In this document: in pieces, positions 1 through 8,332 of the stretch
Numbering within the stretch: the stretch's first letter is position 1
How the letters are laid out: every line of letters starts with the position of its first letter
Source of the DNA: Eubacterium sp.
GTDB lineage: Bacteria; Bacillota; Clostridia; Lachnospirales; Lachnospiraceae
Direction of reading: 5' to 3'
Assembly: GCA_017477505.1 (NCBI GenBank)
Contig: JAFUVQ010000022.1
Span: forward strand, 1 to 43,184
Length of the DNA: 43,184 bases
Position numbers and translations under genes: made by a program
Notes under the pieces: generated by a model
Database searches by the model: none
What the model was told of the DNA's origin: nothing
What the model saw: only the letters and a program-made list of their open reading frames with translations

Positions 1-606
1 AGTAATGTCCTTACGAGAACCGACCGTGATTACTATGCTCCCGGGTATACTCTTTTCTGGACTAAGATTGTTCCTGCCATAAACATTCTGGCCGTTATCG
101 GTCTTGTACTCTTCTTCATTTTTTCCGAAAAGAAAAAAAATGAGAATCAATACAAGAATCTCATCGCCTCCAGGCTCACCGAAAGAGGCAACTCCAATAA
201 AGAGATCAATCTTTTTCTTGATGATGAATTAAATGTATATCTGAATGACAGAGTCGGCCGCCTCAAAGAAAGCGGTACAGCCGTCGACGTCATATCATAT
301 ATGTCGGAGAAGATAAATTCTCCCTTGCAGAATGAAGTATTAATTCATATACTGGATGAAATCTTCACCGGCATTGACAACAGCCGGAACATGAAGCAGC
401 CGTTCACCATAATCTGTTTCAAAAAGCAGGCAGGTGACATGGTCATTCATTTTGAATACAGCAAATCGGCAAAGTTTAACACTCTCAAGAAAATCTTCAC
501 GCGTGAGTATCTATATATCTATAATGATTACTACAGACTTGATGAGATCGGCCTTATGCGTGATGAGGTCACTCTTCTTTTCAGATATAATAAAATGCCC
601 AGCTGA
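1..606 (+). CDS. Membrane sensor with eroded GHKL kinase tail (5' partial)
   Basis: The reading frame is open from base 1, so this is the C-terminal 201 residues of a longer protein cut by the window edge. One membrane helix is visible at about residues 20-40 (FWTKIVPAINILAVIGLVLF), followed by a cytoplasmic tail that is closely similar to the tail of the next gene (shared SNKEI, LFLDDELN, AVDVISY, FEYSK and SREYLYIY-like stretches). The tail has the general length and order of an AgrC/GHKL kinase, but there is no histidine in the helix where the phosphoacceptor should be, and no glycine-rich ATP boxes. The N-box asparagine also appears lost. I infer a pseudokinase sensor that arose by tandem duplication. 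It is probably co-transcribed with the next gene (42-nt gap) and perhaps with the LytTR regulator. It could instead be an unrelated membrane protein family. Confidence 0.6.
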   Translation, partial: SNVLTRTDRDYYAPGYTLFWTKIVPAINILAVIGLVLFFIFSEKKKNENQYKNLIASRLTERGNSNKEINLFLDDELNVYLNDRVGRLKESGTAVDVISYMSEKINSPLQNEVLIHILDEIFTGIDNSRNMKQPFTIICFKKQAGDMVIHFEYSKSAKFNTLKKIFTREYLYIYNDYYRLDEIGLMRDEVTLLFRYNKMPS

Positions 607-648
607 TGACAGGAACATACGACATCACAGGCATACCCGGAGACCTAT

Positions 649-1776
649 ATGTTCATTATTTGTTACATTATGATTCTTTCTGTTCAGGCAGTGAACCTCA
701 CTCTGATCACAGCACTGGTACTGCCCTATAAAAGGAAGATAAGCATCCTTTATACATTTCTCACTCACATCAGCATCATTCTGACCATAGATTTAATGAG
801 GCTGATCACAGATGGCGAAACCTATGCACTTATATTTATTGCCGCCAATCTTATAGACATTCTGGTTCCTTTTATATTTGCAAAGCATTTTGTAAAAAGC
901 CTGCTCTGGAAGAGTTCTTTATGCTACCTTCTGACCGGCATACTGAGCAACCTTGCATTTCACATCATACTTATGATGATACCTTTGGGTAACGATACTC
1001 TTACGGCATATCTAAGCGAAGACTGGCATAGTTTCACGCTTCCGGGTGCACTTATCTATGTTGCTGCATCCCTGGCCGGTTTCTTTTTGGTCTCTCTCAC
1101 AGCCCGGAAATTTATCAGAACCGACAGACAGTCCGCGGAAAAATTCTACAAAATCATTTATATAGCCATAGCCATCATCCTCATCGTGAGCGATATTATC
1201 ACCAGATTGAACCAGGGCTACTCGGGAGAAAGATATGCTATTTTCTGGACAATAGTCATACCGGTCATATATATACTTGCCATGGCCGGAGTTATCGTTT
1301 TTTTCATTTATTCAGACAAGAAGAGAAATGAAGAGCTTTATAGAAAAGCATTTTCATCCGAAAAAGGCGAACGCGGTGATTCCAACAAAGAGATACGTCT
1401 TTTCCTTGACGACGAACTAAACAGATATCTCAATGAAAAAGTAAAGGCACTCAAGGATTCGGGAAAAGCAGTGGATGTCATTTCATATATTTCCGACAGA
1501 ATATCCGCACCGATAAATGTATCGGCCATGATAAGCCTGCTTGACTCTGTTTTTGACAATATCATTCAAAGCAAAGTCACGCACAGCCCCTATGCCATAA
1601 TATGCTTCAGGCTGCAGAATGACCGACTTGTAATTCACTTTGAATACAGCAAGGCTTCCTCGATAAGCCTTATAAAAAAGCTCTTTTCAAGGGAGTATCT
1701 GTACATTTATGATTACTATTACAGACTGGATGAAACAGGAATCCTCAGGGACGAAACAACTCTCCTGTTCCAGTAA
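649..1776 (+). CDS. Multi-pass membrane sensor with eroded GHKL kinase tail
   Basis: 375 residues. About seven hydrophobic segments fill residues 3-222, followed by a cytoplasmic tail of about 150 residues. The start ATG has GGAGA five bases upstream (639-643). The tail resembles AgrC-type GHKL kinases: a helical segment (LFLDDELNRYLNEKV), an N-box-like stretch (SLLDSVFDNIIQS, asparagine kept), a strand (RLVIHFEYS) and a final strand (TTLLF). The phosphoacceptor histidine is absent (the segment has none), and neither DxGxG nor GxGL glycine boxes can be found. It is a clear tandem paralogue of the preceding partial gene and is followed after 146 nt by a LytTR regulator. I infer a ligand-sensing pseudokinase that may control the regulator by binding rather than phosphorylation. 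The GHKL assignment is by eye and moderately sure. Confidence 0.6.
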   Translation: MFIICYIMILSVQAVNLTLITALVLPYKRKISILYTFLTHISIILTIDLMRLITDGETYALIFIAANLIDILVPFIFAKHFVKSLLWKSSLCYLLTGILSNLAFHIILMMIPLGNDTLTAYLSEDWHSFTLPGALIYVAASLAGFFLVSLTARKFIRTDRQSAEKFYKIIYIAIAIILIVSDIITRLNQGYSGERYAIFWTIVIPVIYILAMAGVIVFFIYSDKKRNEELYRKAFSSEKGERGDSNKEIRLFLDDELNRYLNEKVKALKDSGKAVDVISYISDRISAPINVSAMISLLDSVFDNIIQSKVTHSPYAIICFRLQNDRLVIHFEYSKASSISLIKKLFSREYLYIYDYYYRLDETGILRDETTLLFQ

Positions 1777-1922
1777 CAATACCTGATATACGATAAATAT
1801 ATCACCCGGTTTCACTTCAATAATGCAGACTGCTATGCAGATTACGCATTTAGAATTATCACTTTACTCTTTAGTGTTATTATGCATATTGCTAAACATC
1901 CCAGGCAGAAGGGAGAATTCTT

Positions 1923-2627
1923 ATGAGAATGATCATATGTGATGATGAACAAAAAGATGCTGAACTCACCAGGAACACCATTGACGGGTACAGAGGAATC
2001 ACGGATATTAAAGTCTGCACCCCTGAAGAAACTGTTTTTGACATTGAAGAAGGATACTTCGACTATGATATAGCCATACTCGATATTGAATATCATAAGG
2101 ATATTAACGGCATCGATGTGGGGCATCTTATCAATAAACGTTTCCCTGCATGTCAGATCATTTATCTGACAAAGATAACCGATTATGCTTCAGACGTGTA
2201 TGAAACCGAGCACGTATATTTTGTAACAAAACAGAACATGCAGACTACGCTCTATCGTGCCATCGATAAGGCTATCGATATGCATATATCAAATGAAAAA
2301 TATGAATATATAGAACTGTCAGTCAACAAGAAGAAACTGGTGCTCCTGCAGAAAAGCATCATGTATCTGGAGCGTCTTGACCGGAAGATATATATTCACA
2401 CGATAGACGGTAAACTGGAAACCTATAATTCCCTGTCCGAATATTCCAAACGGCTTTCCGAAGACTTCGTAAGATGCTACGGAAGCTTCATCGTGAATCT
2501 GAACTATGTAAATAATGTCGGAAGAGAAAAAATCGTAATGAAAAACGGCGAAGAGATTCCCGTTGGCAGAACCTACAGGAACAGCATGATACGATCATAT
2601 ATGAAATTTTTATCGCGGAGACTCTAA
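1923..2627 (+). CDS. LytTR-family response regulator
   Basis: 234 residues. The N-terminal receiver domain (about 1-120) keeps all phosphorylation-site residues: Asp7 and Asp8 (CDDE), acceptor Asp54 (ILDIEY), Thr83 (LTK) and Lys103 (VTKQN). The C-terminal LytTR DNA-binding domain (about 133-232) shows the usual pattern, including YLERLDRKIYIHT, a conserved FVRCYGSFIVNLNYV block and EIPVGRTYR. The family binds paired direct repeats upstream of target promoters, typically under a GHKL kinase partner. The start is supported by GGGAG seven bases upstream. The two neighbouring sensors look kinase-dead, so either another kinase phosphorylates Asp54 or the receiver is regulated by contact. A terminator closes the unit directly at the stop codon. 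Confidence 0.9.
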   Translation: MRMIICDDEQKDAELTRNTIDGYRGITDIKVCTPEETVFDIEEGYFDYDIAILDIEYHKDINGIDVGHLINKRFPACQIIYLTKITDYASDVYETEHVYFVTKQNMQTTLYRAIDKAIDMHISNEKYEYIELSVNKKKLVLLQKSIMYLERLDRKIYIHTIDGKLETYNSLSEYSKRLSEDFVRCYGSFIVNLNYVNNVGREKIVMKNGEEIPVGRTYRNSMIRSYMKFLSRRL

Positions 2628-2643
2628 GGTCTCCGCTCTTTTT
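2615..2643 (+). terminator. Rho-independent terminator after LytTR gene
   Basis: Arms GCGGAGAC (2615-2622) and GTCTCCGC (2629-2636) pair perfectly across a six-base loop that contains the stop codon of the regulator gene. A TCTTTTT tail follows. Confidence 0.9.
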
Positions 2644-2682
2644 ATGTCTATACTTTCATTGTTCAAAATCCCACAAAACCGA

Positions 2683-2711
2683 TAGACTAAAAGTCCTCAA
2701 TATGGTAAAAT
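2683..2711 (+). promoter_or_regulatory. Predicted sigma-A promoter for the epimerase gene
   Basis: TAGACT (2683-2688), a 17-base spacer, then TAAAAT (2706-2711) preceded by TGG, giving an extended -10. It lies after the previous terminator and about 60 bases before the next start codon, which has a strong AAGGAGG ribosome binding site. Confidence 0.5.
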
Positions 2712-2771
2712 AGCCTTGATTGTTTGTAGGGATATGCAATTCATATGCCCTATCTATAAGGAGGCTTTATT

Positions 2772-3782
2772 ATGTCTTTAGTTGCAGAAGTAGTTAAGTA
2801 CAAAGGTAAAGATGTTATATCTCTTGCCTGCGGACGCTATACAGCTACAATCGCTCCATTTCTCGGGAGCAATATCATGAGAATGCAGGATACGGAAAAT
2901 GAGATTGATTTCTTCAGAAATGACGAAAGTCTTTCTCCTGAAGAATTACAGGAATCCGCTGAAGTATACGGTTTCCCTACACTGTATCTTCCGAACAGAC
3001 TCAGCAATGGCATTCTCAAATGTTCCGATCACACATATCAATTCCCGATCAACGATCCGCTGGGTAACAGCATCCACGGTTTTCTTCACAAGAGAGAACA
3101 TGAGATTGTTTCCGCAGAAACTGTTGACGGAAAAGCAGTTGCCAGGACAGCTTATACATACGATGAGAAGGATCCTTTCTTCGAAACTTATCCTGTAAGC
3201 TTCAAAGCAGAGTTTACATTTACTCTTTCCGAAGAAGGCATGGACTATGAATTCACCATGACCAATCTTTCAGACCGCCAGCTGCCTTATGGTGTATGCA
3301 ATCATACGGCATTCAACGGTCCTTTTGTAAAGGGCGCTGAACCGCTTGATACAAGAATCTATGTTCCTATCGGTGACAAATGGCAGCTTTCGGCCAAGTG
3401 CATACCGACTCTGGATTTCACAGAACTTGATCACCATGACAAGCAGTATCTGACAGGTTCCATGATTCCTGTTAAGCATATCATTGACAATGATGTTTAT
3501 TATGCCGAAGAAGGCGAGGTTGATGATAAACCATTCTATGGTGCCCTCGTCAGTGATCTCGGCAGCGGCAAGCAGATTCGTTACGAGGTATGCAGAGACT
3601 TCAAATACTGGATCATCTGGAATGACCGCGGAGATAAGGGCTACTTCTGTCCCGAACCATCAACCTGGATCATTGATGCTCCAAATCTTCCGCTTCCGGC
3701 AGAAGAAACAGGATACGCTGAGCTTGCTCCGGGCGAATCCAAAACTGTTACAGAAAAGATTTACAGCTACACCGAATCATAA
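2772..3782 (+). CDS. Aldose 1-epimerase family protein
   Basis: 336 residues, the usual size for galactose-mutarotase-fold proteins. These interconvert the alpha and beta anomers of free sugars in the cytoplasm. Visible family motifs are the sugar-entry stretch PTLYLPNRLSNGIL, His102 in HGFLH, His178 in NHTAFN (general acid position) and Glu295 in CPEPSTW (general base position), followed by the typical LAPGES end. The start is fixed by ATAAGGAGGC eight bases upstream. The next gene, 86 bases downstream on the same strand, is cellobiose phosphorylase, so the natural substrate may be glucose or cellobiose anomers released in cellobiose breakdown; that link is inference from position. Substrate specificity cannot be read from sequence. 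Confidence 0.85.
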   Translation: MSLVAEVVKYKGKDVISLACGRYTATIAPFLGSNIMRMQDTENEIDFFRNDESLSPEELQESAEVYGFPTLYLPNRLSNGILKCSDHTYQFPINDPLGNSIHGFLHKREHEIVSAETVDGKAVARTAYTYDEKDPFFETYPVSFKAEFTFTLSEEGMDYEFTMTNLSDRQLPYGVCNHTAFNGPFVKGAEPLDTRIYVPIGDKWQLSAKCIPTLDFTELDHHDKQYLTGSMIPVKHIIDNDVYYAEEGEVDDKPFYGALVSDLGSGKQIRYEVCRDFKYWIIWNDRGDKGYFCPEPSTWIIDAPNLPLPAEETGYAELAPGESKTVTEKIYSYTES

Positions 3783-3794
3783 TAACGCATACTT

Positions 3795-3828
3795 GTAACC
3801 GTTCCGATTTTTTCATTTGAACAGTTAC
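3795..3828. repeat. Inverted repeat between epimerase and cellobiose phosphorylase
   Basis: GTAACCGTTC (3795-3804) and GAACAGTTAC (3819-3828) form an inverted repeat with one mismatch and a 14-base AT-rich centre. It could be an operator or a processing hairpin for cellobiose phosphorylase expression. No good promoter was recognised here, so the two genes may share the upstream one. Confidence 0.3.
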
Positions 3829-3868
3829 TTGATATAAACCATAAACACTATTAAGGGAGGTACACTAC

Positions 3869-6319
3869 ATGAAATTCGGTTACTTTGATGACGCCAATAA
3901 AGAGTATGTCATCACATCACCAAAGACTCCGTATCCATGGATCAACTATCTTGGTACTGAGGCATTCTTTTCACTGATTTCAAATACAGCAGGAGGATAC
4001 AGTTTCTACAAAGACGCACGTCTTAGAAGAATCACCCGTTATAGATATAACAATGTTCCTGTTGATGTAGGCGGAAGATATTTCTATATCAATGAAAATG
4101 ACACTGTATGGAATCCGGGCTGGTCACCGGTTAAGACAAAGCTCGATTTCTATGAGTGCCGTCATGGTATGGGATATACCATCATCACAGGTAAGAAAAA
4201 TGAACTCAGAGCCGAAGTTACTTTCTTCGTACCACAGGGCGTAAGCGCTGAGATTCAGAAGGTTGTTCTTAAGAACGAAGGAACATCACCTAAGGAGTTC
4301 ACACTCTTCTCATTCCTTGAGTGGTGTCTCTGGAATGCAGAGGATGACTCAACCAACTTCCAGAGAAACTTCAGTACAGGTGAAGTTGAGGTTGAAGGTT
4401 CAACACTCTTCCATAAGACAGAATACAAAGAGCGTCGTGATCACTTCGCATTCTATACAGTAAATTCCGATATTGACGGTTATGACTGTGACCGTGAATC
4501 CTTCCTTGGACTTTATAATGGTTTCGACAGACCTGACGTTGTATTCGCAGATAAGTCATCCAACAGCAAGGCTGACGGATGGTCTCCAATCGCTTCTCAT
4601 TCAATCAAGATGAAGCTCGCTCCGGGTGAGGAGAAGGCTCTCGTATTCATCCTTGGTTATGTTGAGAACGGTGAAGACAAGTGGAATGCTGACGGCAGCA
4701 TGAACAAGTCTAAAGCATATGATCTTATAAGCAAATTTGATACAGCAGAGAAGGTTGATGCTGCATTTGCTGCAAACAAGAAGATGTGGGATGATCTCCT
4801 TTCCAAATACGCAGTTAAGACTCCGGATGAGAAGGTTGACCGTATGGTTAATATCTGGAATCAGTATCAGTGTATGGTTACATTTAATATGTCACGTTCA
4901 GCTTCCTACTTCGAGTCAGGTATCGGCCGTGGTATGGGCTTCCGTGATTCTAACCAGGATCTTCTCGGTTTCGTTCATCAGATTCCTGACAGAGCACGTG
5001 AGAGAATCCTTGACCTGGCTGCTACACAGTTTGAAGACGGTGGATGCTTCCATCAGTATCAGCCACTTACCAAGAAGGGTAACGATACTCTCGGCGGTAA
5101 CTTCTCAGATGATCCGCTTTGGATGATTCTTTCAACAGCAGCATACATCAAGGAAACAGGCGACTACTCAATTCTTGATGAAAATGTTCCGTATAGAAAT
5201 GATGAATCTCTGGCTCAGTCAATGATGCATCACTTAAAGCAGTCCTTCTACAAGGTTGCTAATTCGGTAGGTCCTCACGGACTTCCGCTTTCCATGAGAG
5301 CTGACTGGAATGACTGTCTCAACCTTTCATGCTGGTCTGATACTCCGGGCGAAAGCTTCCAGACATATACATCTCCAAAGTATGGTGATAAGGGCTTCTC
5401 AGATGTTGCCGAGTCAATATTCGTAGCTACCCTCTTCACATATGCAGGTCCTGAATATGTTGCTCTCTGCAAGTATAAGGGAGACGAAGAAGGCGCTGCT
5501 GCTGCTCAGGCAGAAATCGACAAGATGAAGAAGAATATCATGGACTTCGGCTGGGACGGCGAATGGTTCCTCAGAGCTTATGATGATCTCGGAAGAAAAG
5601 TCGGTTCAAAGGAAAATGAAGAAGGTAAGATCTTCATCGAGCCACAGGGATTCGGTATCATGTCAGATATCGGCAAGGACGAAGGCTATGCTGAGAAGGT
5701 TCTCGACGCTGTTGAGGAGAGACTTGGCTGCAAGTACGGACTTGTACTCAATAACCCTGCATTTACAAAGTATTATATCGAATATGGTGAGATATCCACA
5801 TATCCTGCAGGTTACAAGGAGAATGCCGGTGTATTCTGCCATAACAATGCATGGATGATCGCTGCTGCTGCATATGCCGGACAGGGCGACAGAGCTTATG
5901 ACTGGTATTCACGTATAGCTCCTGCATTCCTTGAAGACATTTCAGATCTTCACAGAACAGAGCCATATGTATATGCTCAGATGGTTGCAGGTAAGGATGC
6001 AGGACGTCAGGGTGAAGCTAAGAACTCATGGCTTACAGGTACAGCTGCATGGAACTTCGTAGCAATCAGCCAGTACATCCTCGGTATCACACCTGACTGG
6101 AACGGACTTTCAGTTGATCCTTCAATCCCAAGCGCTTGGGACGGATTCACAGCAACACGTCAGTTCCGTGGTGATACATATGAGATCACAGTTACAAATC
6201 CTGATCATGTATGCAAGGGTGTTAAGAGCATGACTGTTGACGGCAAGGCTGTTGATGGAAATGTAATCCCTGTAATAGGTGATGGTGCTGTTCATAAGGT
6301 TGAGGTAGTTCTCGGCTAA
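3869..6319 (+). CDS. Cellobiose phosphorylase (GH94)
   Basis: 816 residues, matching the roughly 811-residue clostridial cellobiose phosphorylases. It splits cytoplasmic cellobiose with phosphate into alpha-glucose 1-phosphate and glucose, saving one ATP. The N-terminus ([15 protein letters not shown], then [12 protein letters not shown]) and the central [20 protein letters not shown] block, which lines the sugar and phosphate site, are close to known cellobiose enzymes rather than to chitobiose or laminaribiose relatives. The catalytic acid lies in the [10 protein letters not shown] motif (Asp479 and Asp482). Start: GGGAGG eight bases upstream. The codon choice is strongly biased and uniform, as in highly expressed genes. 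It follows the epimerase gene and is closed by a terminator. Glucose 1-phosphate from it joins the pool also made by glycogen phosphorylase encoded at 8.3-10.8 kb. Confidence 0.95.
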   Translation: MKFGYFDDANKEYVITSPKTPYPWINYLGTEAFFSLISNTAGGYSFYKDARLRRITRYRYNNVPVDVGGRYFYINENDTVWNPGWSPVKTKLDFYECRHGMGYTIITGKKNELRAEVTFFVPQGVSAEIQKVVLKNEGTSPKEFTLFSFLEWCLWNAEDDSTNFQRNFSTGEVEVEGSTLFHKTEYKERRDHFAFYTVNSDIDGYDCDRESFLGLYNGFDRPDVVFADKSSNSKADGWSPIASHSIKMKLAPGEEKALVFILGYVENGEDKWNADGSMNKSKAYDLISKFDTAEKVDAAFAANKKMWDDLLSKYAVKTPDEKVDRMVNIWNQYQCMVTFNMSRSASYFESGIGRGMGFRDSNQDLLGFVHQIPDRARERILDLAATQFEDGGCFHQYQPLTKKGNDTLGGNFSDDPLWMILSTAAYIKETGDYSILDENVPYRNDESLAQSMMHHLKQSFYKVANSVGPHGLPLSMRADWNDCLNLSCWSDTPGESFQTYTSPKYGDKGFSDVAESIFVATLFTYAGPEYVALCKYKGDEEGAAAAQAEIDKMKKNIMDFGWDGEWFLRAYDDLGRKVGSKENEEGKIFIEPQGFGIMSDIGKDEGYAEKVLDAVEERLGCKYGLVLNNPAFTKYYIEYGEISTYPAGYKENAGVFCHNNAWMIAAAAYAGQGDRAYDWYSRIAPAFLEDISDLHRTEPYVYAQMVAGKDAGRQGEAKNSWLTGTAAWNFVAISQYILGITPDWNGLSVDPSIPSAWDGFTATRQFRGDTYEITVTNPDHVCKGVKSMTVDGKAVDGNVIPVIGDGAVHKVEVVLG

Positions 6320-6336
6320 TTAAACAGATTATAGAT

Positions 6337-6374
6337 GAGGTCAGACCACCGAAAGGTGTCTGACCTCTTTTTTT
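6337..6374 (+). terminator. Rho-independent terminator after cellobiose phosphorylase
   Basis: GAGGTCAGAC (6337-6346) pairs with GTCTGACCTC (6358-6367); three further pairs after a one-base bulge close a GAAA loop. Seven T residues follow. Confidence 0.95.
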
Positions 6375-6396
6375 CGATGAAATAGCTTTAGTTTTA

Positions 6397-6405
6397 TGAT
6401 ATAAT
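6397..6405 (+). promoter_or_regulatory. Extended -10 promoter for the GLUG surface protein
   Basis: TGATATAAT gives a perfect TATAAT (6400-6405) with the TGN extension. The -35 region is poor. It sits between the terminator and the start codon at 6461, which has AAGGGG seven bases upstream. Confidence 0.6.
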
Positions 6406-6460
6406 GTGCGCCGGGATGTAATTACATACCCAAATCTCCGTAATAAAAAGGGGCAACAAG

Positions 6461-7921
6461 ATGAGTTATTATTCTAAAAACAAAAGAATCAGGGTTATCG
6501 GATTACTTTTACTGCTTCTTCTTGCAGTGGCTGTCACAGCACCACGAATCGCTGCAAAAGCAGACGAAGGTGCCAAAAAGATTTATACAGCCGAAGATAT
6601 GCTCAAAATAGCTGATGACAGCTCAGCTGACTATATCCTTATGAGTGACATCGATATGAAGGATGTAACCTGGAAGCCTGTAGACTTCAGGGGAACATTT
6701 GATGGTAACGGATATGCTATCCTCAACCTTAAAGTAACCGAAACATCCGACAATATAAGAACCACCTACGACGGAAATTACAAAGAATATGATACTTACT
6801 TTGCAGGATTGTTCGGTATCCTCGAAGGTTCAACCGTTAAAAATCTTACACTGAAAGGTCTTGATGTTGAAGTAACTAAAGACGCCCCATGTTTCGCAGG
6901 AACCATCGCCGGCTTTGCTGAGGACAGTAATATAGAAAACTGTGATATTGAAGGCACTGTAAGACTTGATGCCAATTCCAAATGCTTCGGCGTAGGCGGT
7001 ATTGTCGGGTACGGCGGAAAAGGCGCAATACTTGAAACCGATACAGACATTACTCTGATCTGCATTGACCATGATAAAGAAAACAGAGATGAGCAGTTCC
7101 TGGGCGGCGGCTATGCCGCAGGCTACCTTGATGTAGATAAATGCAATATCAAGATTGAAGGCTACGATTCAGATCATGGATATGTACATAACGGCGGACT
7201 TGTGGGAATGTATATTCTATATCCCCAGGGAACCGTATATGAGGGTTATATCAACAATACTTATGTTGAGGGTATCATAACCTTCTTTGAGGACAACACA
7301 GACCGTAGAGCTTACTGTAAGGACTTCTGCGGCGAAGTAATGCAGTGGACCTACGAATTTGTAGGATGCTCTTCCGCTTTCACTCCAAATGAGATATTTG
7401 ATTATTCAAAGGATCTCCTTCCCCATGACTGCTCAGGTGATAATTATACTTCCAAAGTTACCGAACCCACATGCGATGAATTTGGTTACACTGAGTATAG
7501 CTGTAATGAATGCAATGATTATACCTATATCGCCGACTATACCTTAAAGAATCATACTGTAGATGAATGGTCGGTAATCTCTGAAACCCCTGATGAGATA
7601 AATTACGAAAAGATAAGTCTTGAGGAAGGAAAATGTTCCAAATGCGGTGCTACTGTTTACAGACAGACCCGCGTTGCAGTAGAAGAAACCACCGAAGAAG
7701 CAACTGCCGACGATAAAACAGATAAGACAGACAAAGACAGTAAGAAGACCCCATCCGATAAAAAGGAGTCATCCGGCAAAGGCGTACTTACAGTAACCAT
7801 AGTTATAATAATCATACTTGTCATACTGATAATAATTGTGATGTCATACCTGAATAAGGTAAAGAAAGAGCGGGAACGAAGAGCCCGCAGATATAAAAAG
7901 CAGGCCGGAAGACGTGACTGA
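6461..7921 (+). CDS. Surface-anchored GLUG-repeat protein with Cys-rich stalk
   Basis: 486 residues. A signal peptide covers about residues 1-33 (basic start, then a leucine-rich core, cleavage near AAKADE). Residues about 40-290 contain GLUG-type beta-helix repeats (FAGLFGILEGSTVKNLTL, FAGTIAGFAEDSNIENC, GVGGIVGYGG), a fold seen in bacterial surface adhesins. Residues about 340-405 carry two CxxC-type pairs (SCNECND, KCSKCGA) in a block of the kind found in Lachnospiraceae surface proteins. A charged Lys/Asp/Thr-rich stalk follows, then one membrane helix (about residues 443-465) and a basic cytoplasmic tail. No LPXTG sorting signal is seen, so anchoring is by the membrane helix. The ligand is unknown; adhesion or polysaccharide contact is a guess from fold. 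It is a single-gene unit. Confidence 0.8.
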   Translation: MSYYSKNKRIRVIGLLLLLLLAVAVTAPRIAAKADEGAKKIYTAEDMLKIADDSSADYILMSDIDMKDVTWKPVDFRGTFDGNGYAILNLKVTETSDNIRTTYDGNYKEYDTYFAGLFGILEGSTVKNLTLKGLDVEVTKDAPCFAGTIAGFAEDSNIENCDIEGTVRLDANSKCFGVGGIVGYGGKGAILETDTDITLICIDHDKENRDEQFLGGGYAAGYLDVDKCNIKIEGYDSDHGYVHNGGLVGMYILYPQGTVYEGYINNTYVEGIITFFEDNTDRRAYCKDFCGEVMQWTYEFVGCSSAFTPNEIFDYSKDLLPHDCSGDNYTSKVTEPTCDEFGYTEYSCNECNDYTYIADYTLKNHTVDEWSVISETPDEINYEKISLEEGKCSKCGATVYRQTRVAVEETTEEATADDKTDKTDKDSKKTPSDKKESSGKGVLTVTIVIIIILVILIIIVMSYLNKVKKERERRARRYKKQAGRRD

Positions 7922-7942
7922 TGGCCGATAGTTCAATATAAT

Positions 7943-7981
7943 AAAAAAGTTCCCGGAACATATCGTTCCGGGAATTTTTTA
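7943..7981. terminator. Bidirectional terminator between surface protein and acpP
   Basis: TTCCCGGAAC (7950-7959) and GTTCCGGGAA (7965-7974) pair perfectly around a five-base loop, with an A run on the left and a T run on the right. It can therefore serve the plus-strand gene ending at 7921 and the minus-strand gene ending at 8013. Confidence 0.95.
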
Positions 7982-8012
7982 ATTTTTTATAAAGTTCTGA
8001 ATATGCAGAGTC

Positions 8013-8249
8013 TTAATCCTCAACGCCCAATTCCTTAAGGATCCTTATGAGATCCTCAACGGTTTCAACCTCTCCGGTCTCCTCCTCAGCAACTTCGACA
8101 TTGAATTCTTCCTCTATAGCCATAACCAGATCATAAAGATCAAGCGAATCCGCTGCAAGGTCATCCTTAAATGAAGTGTCAAGTGCTATATCCTGGCGCT
8201 GAACTCCAAGGTGCTCAGCTATTATCTCTACAAGCTTATCGAATATCAT
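8013..8249 (-). CDS. acpP: Acyl carrier protein
   Basis: 78 residues, very acidic, the standard size and composition of a fatty-acid acyl carrier protein. The phosphopantetheine attachment motif is ADSLDLYDL, with Ser35 as the attachment site. The family shuttles growing acyl chains between the soluble type II fatty acid synthase enzymes. The start is supported by GGAGGA seven bases upstream and by a promoter at 8282-8310. No fab genes lie beside it in this window, so it is transcribed apart from the fatty acid cluster, and a role in another acyl or peptide pathway cannot be excluded. The LDLYDL form in place of the common LDxVEL is a small variation. Confidence 0.92.
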   Translation of the reverse strand: MIFDKLVEIIAEHLGVQRQDIALDTSFKDDLAADSLDLYDLVMAIEEEFNVEVAEEETGEVETVEDLIRILKELGVED

Positions 8250-8281
8250 GAATCATTCCTCCGAATCATTTATCGCTTGTA

Positions 8282-8310
8282 ACTGTACACCACACATATT
8301 CATATGTCAA
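8282..8310 (-). promoter_or_regulatory. Predicted sigma-A promoter for acpP
   Basis: On the minus strand TTGACA (8310-8305), a 17-base spacer and TACAGT (8287-8282). The -35 is perfect and the -10 matches four of six. It lies in the gap between glycogen phosphorylase and acpP. Confidence 0.6.
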
Positions 8311-8332
8311 TATGATTTTAATACGGAAGTCT

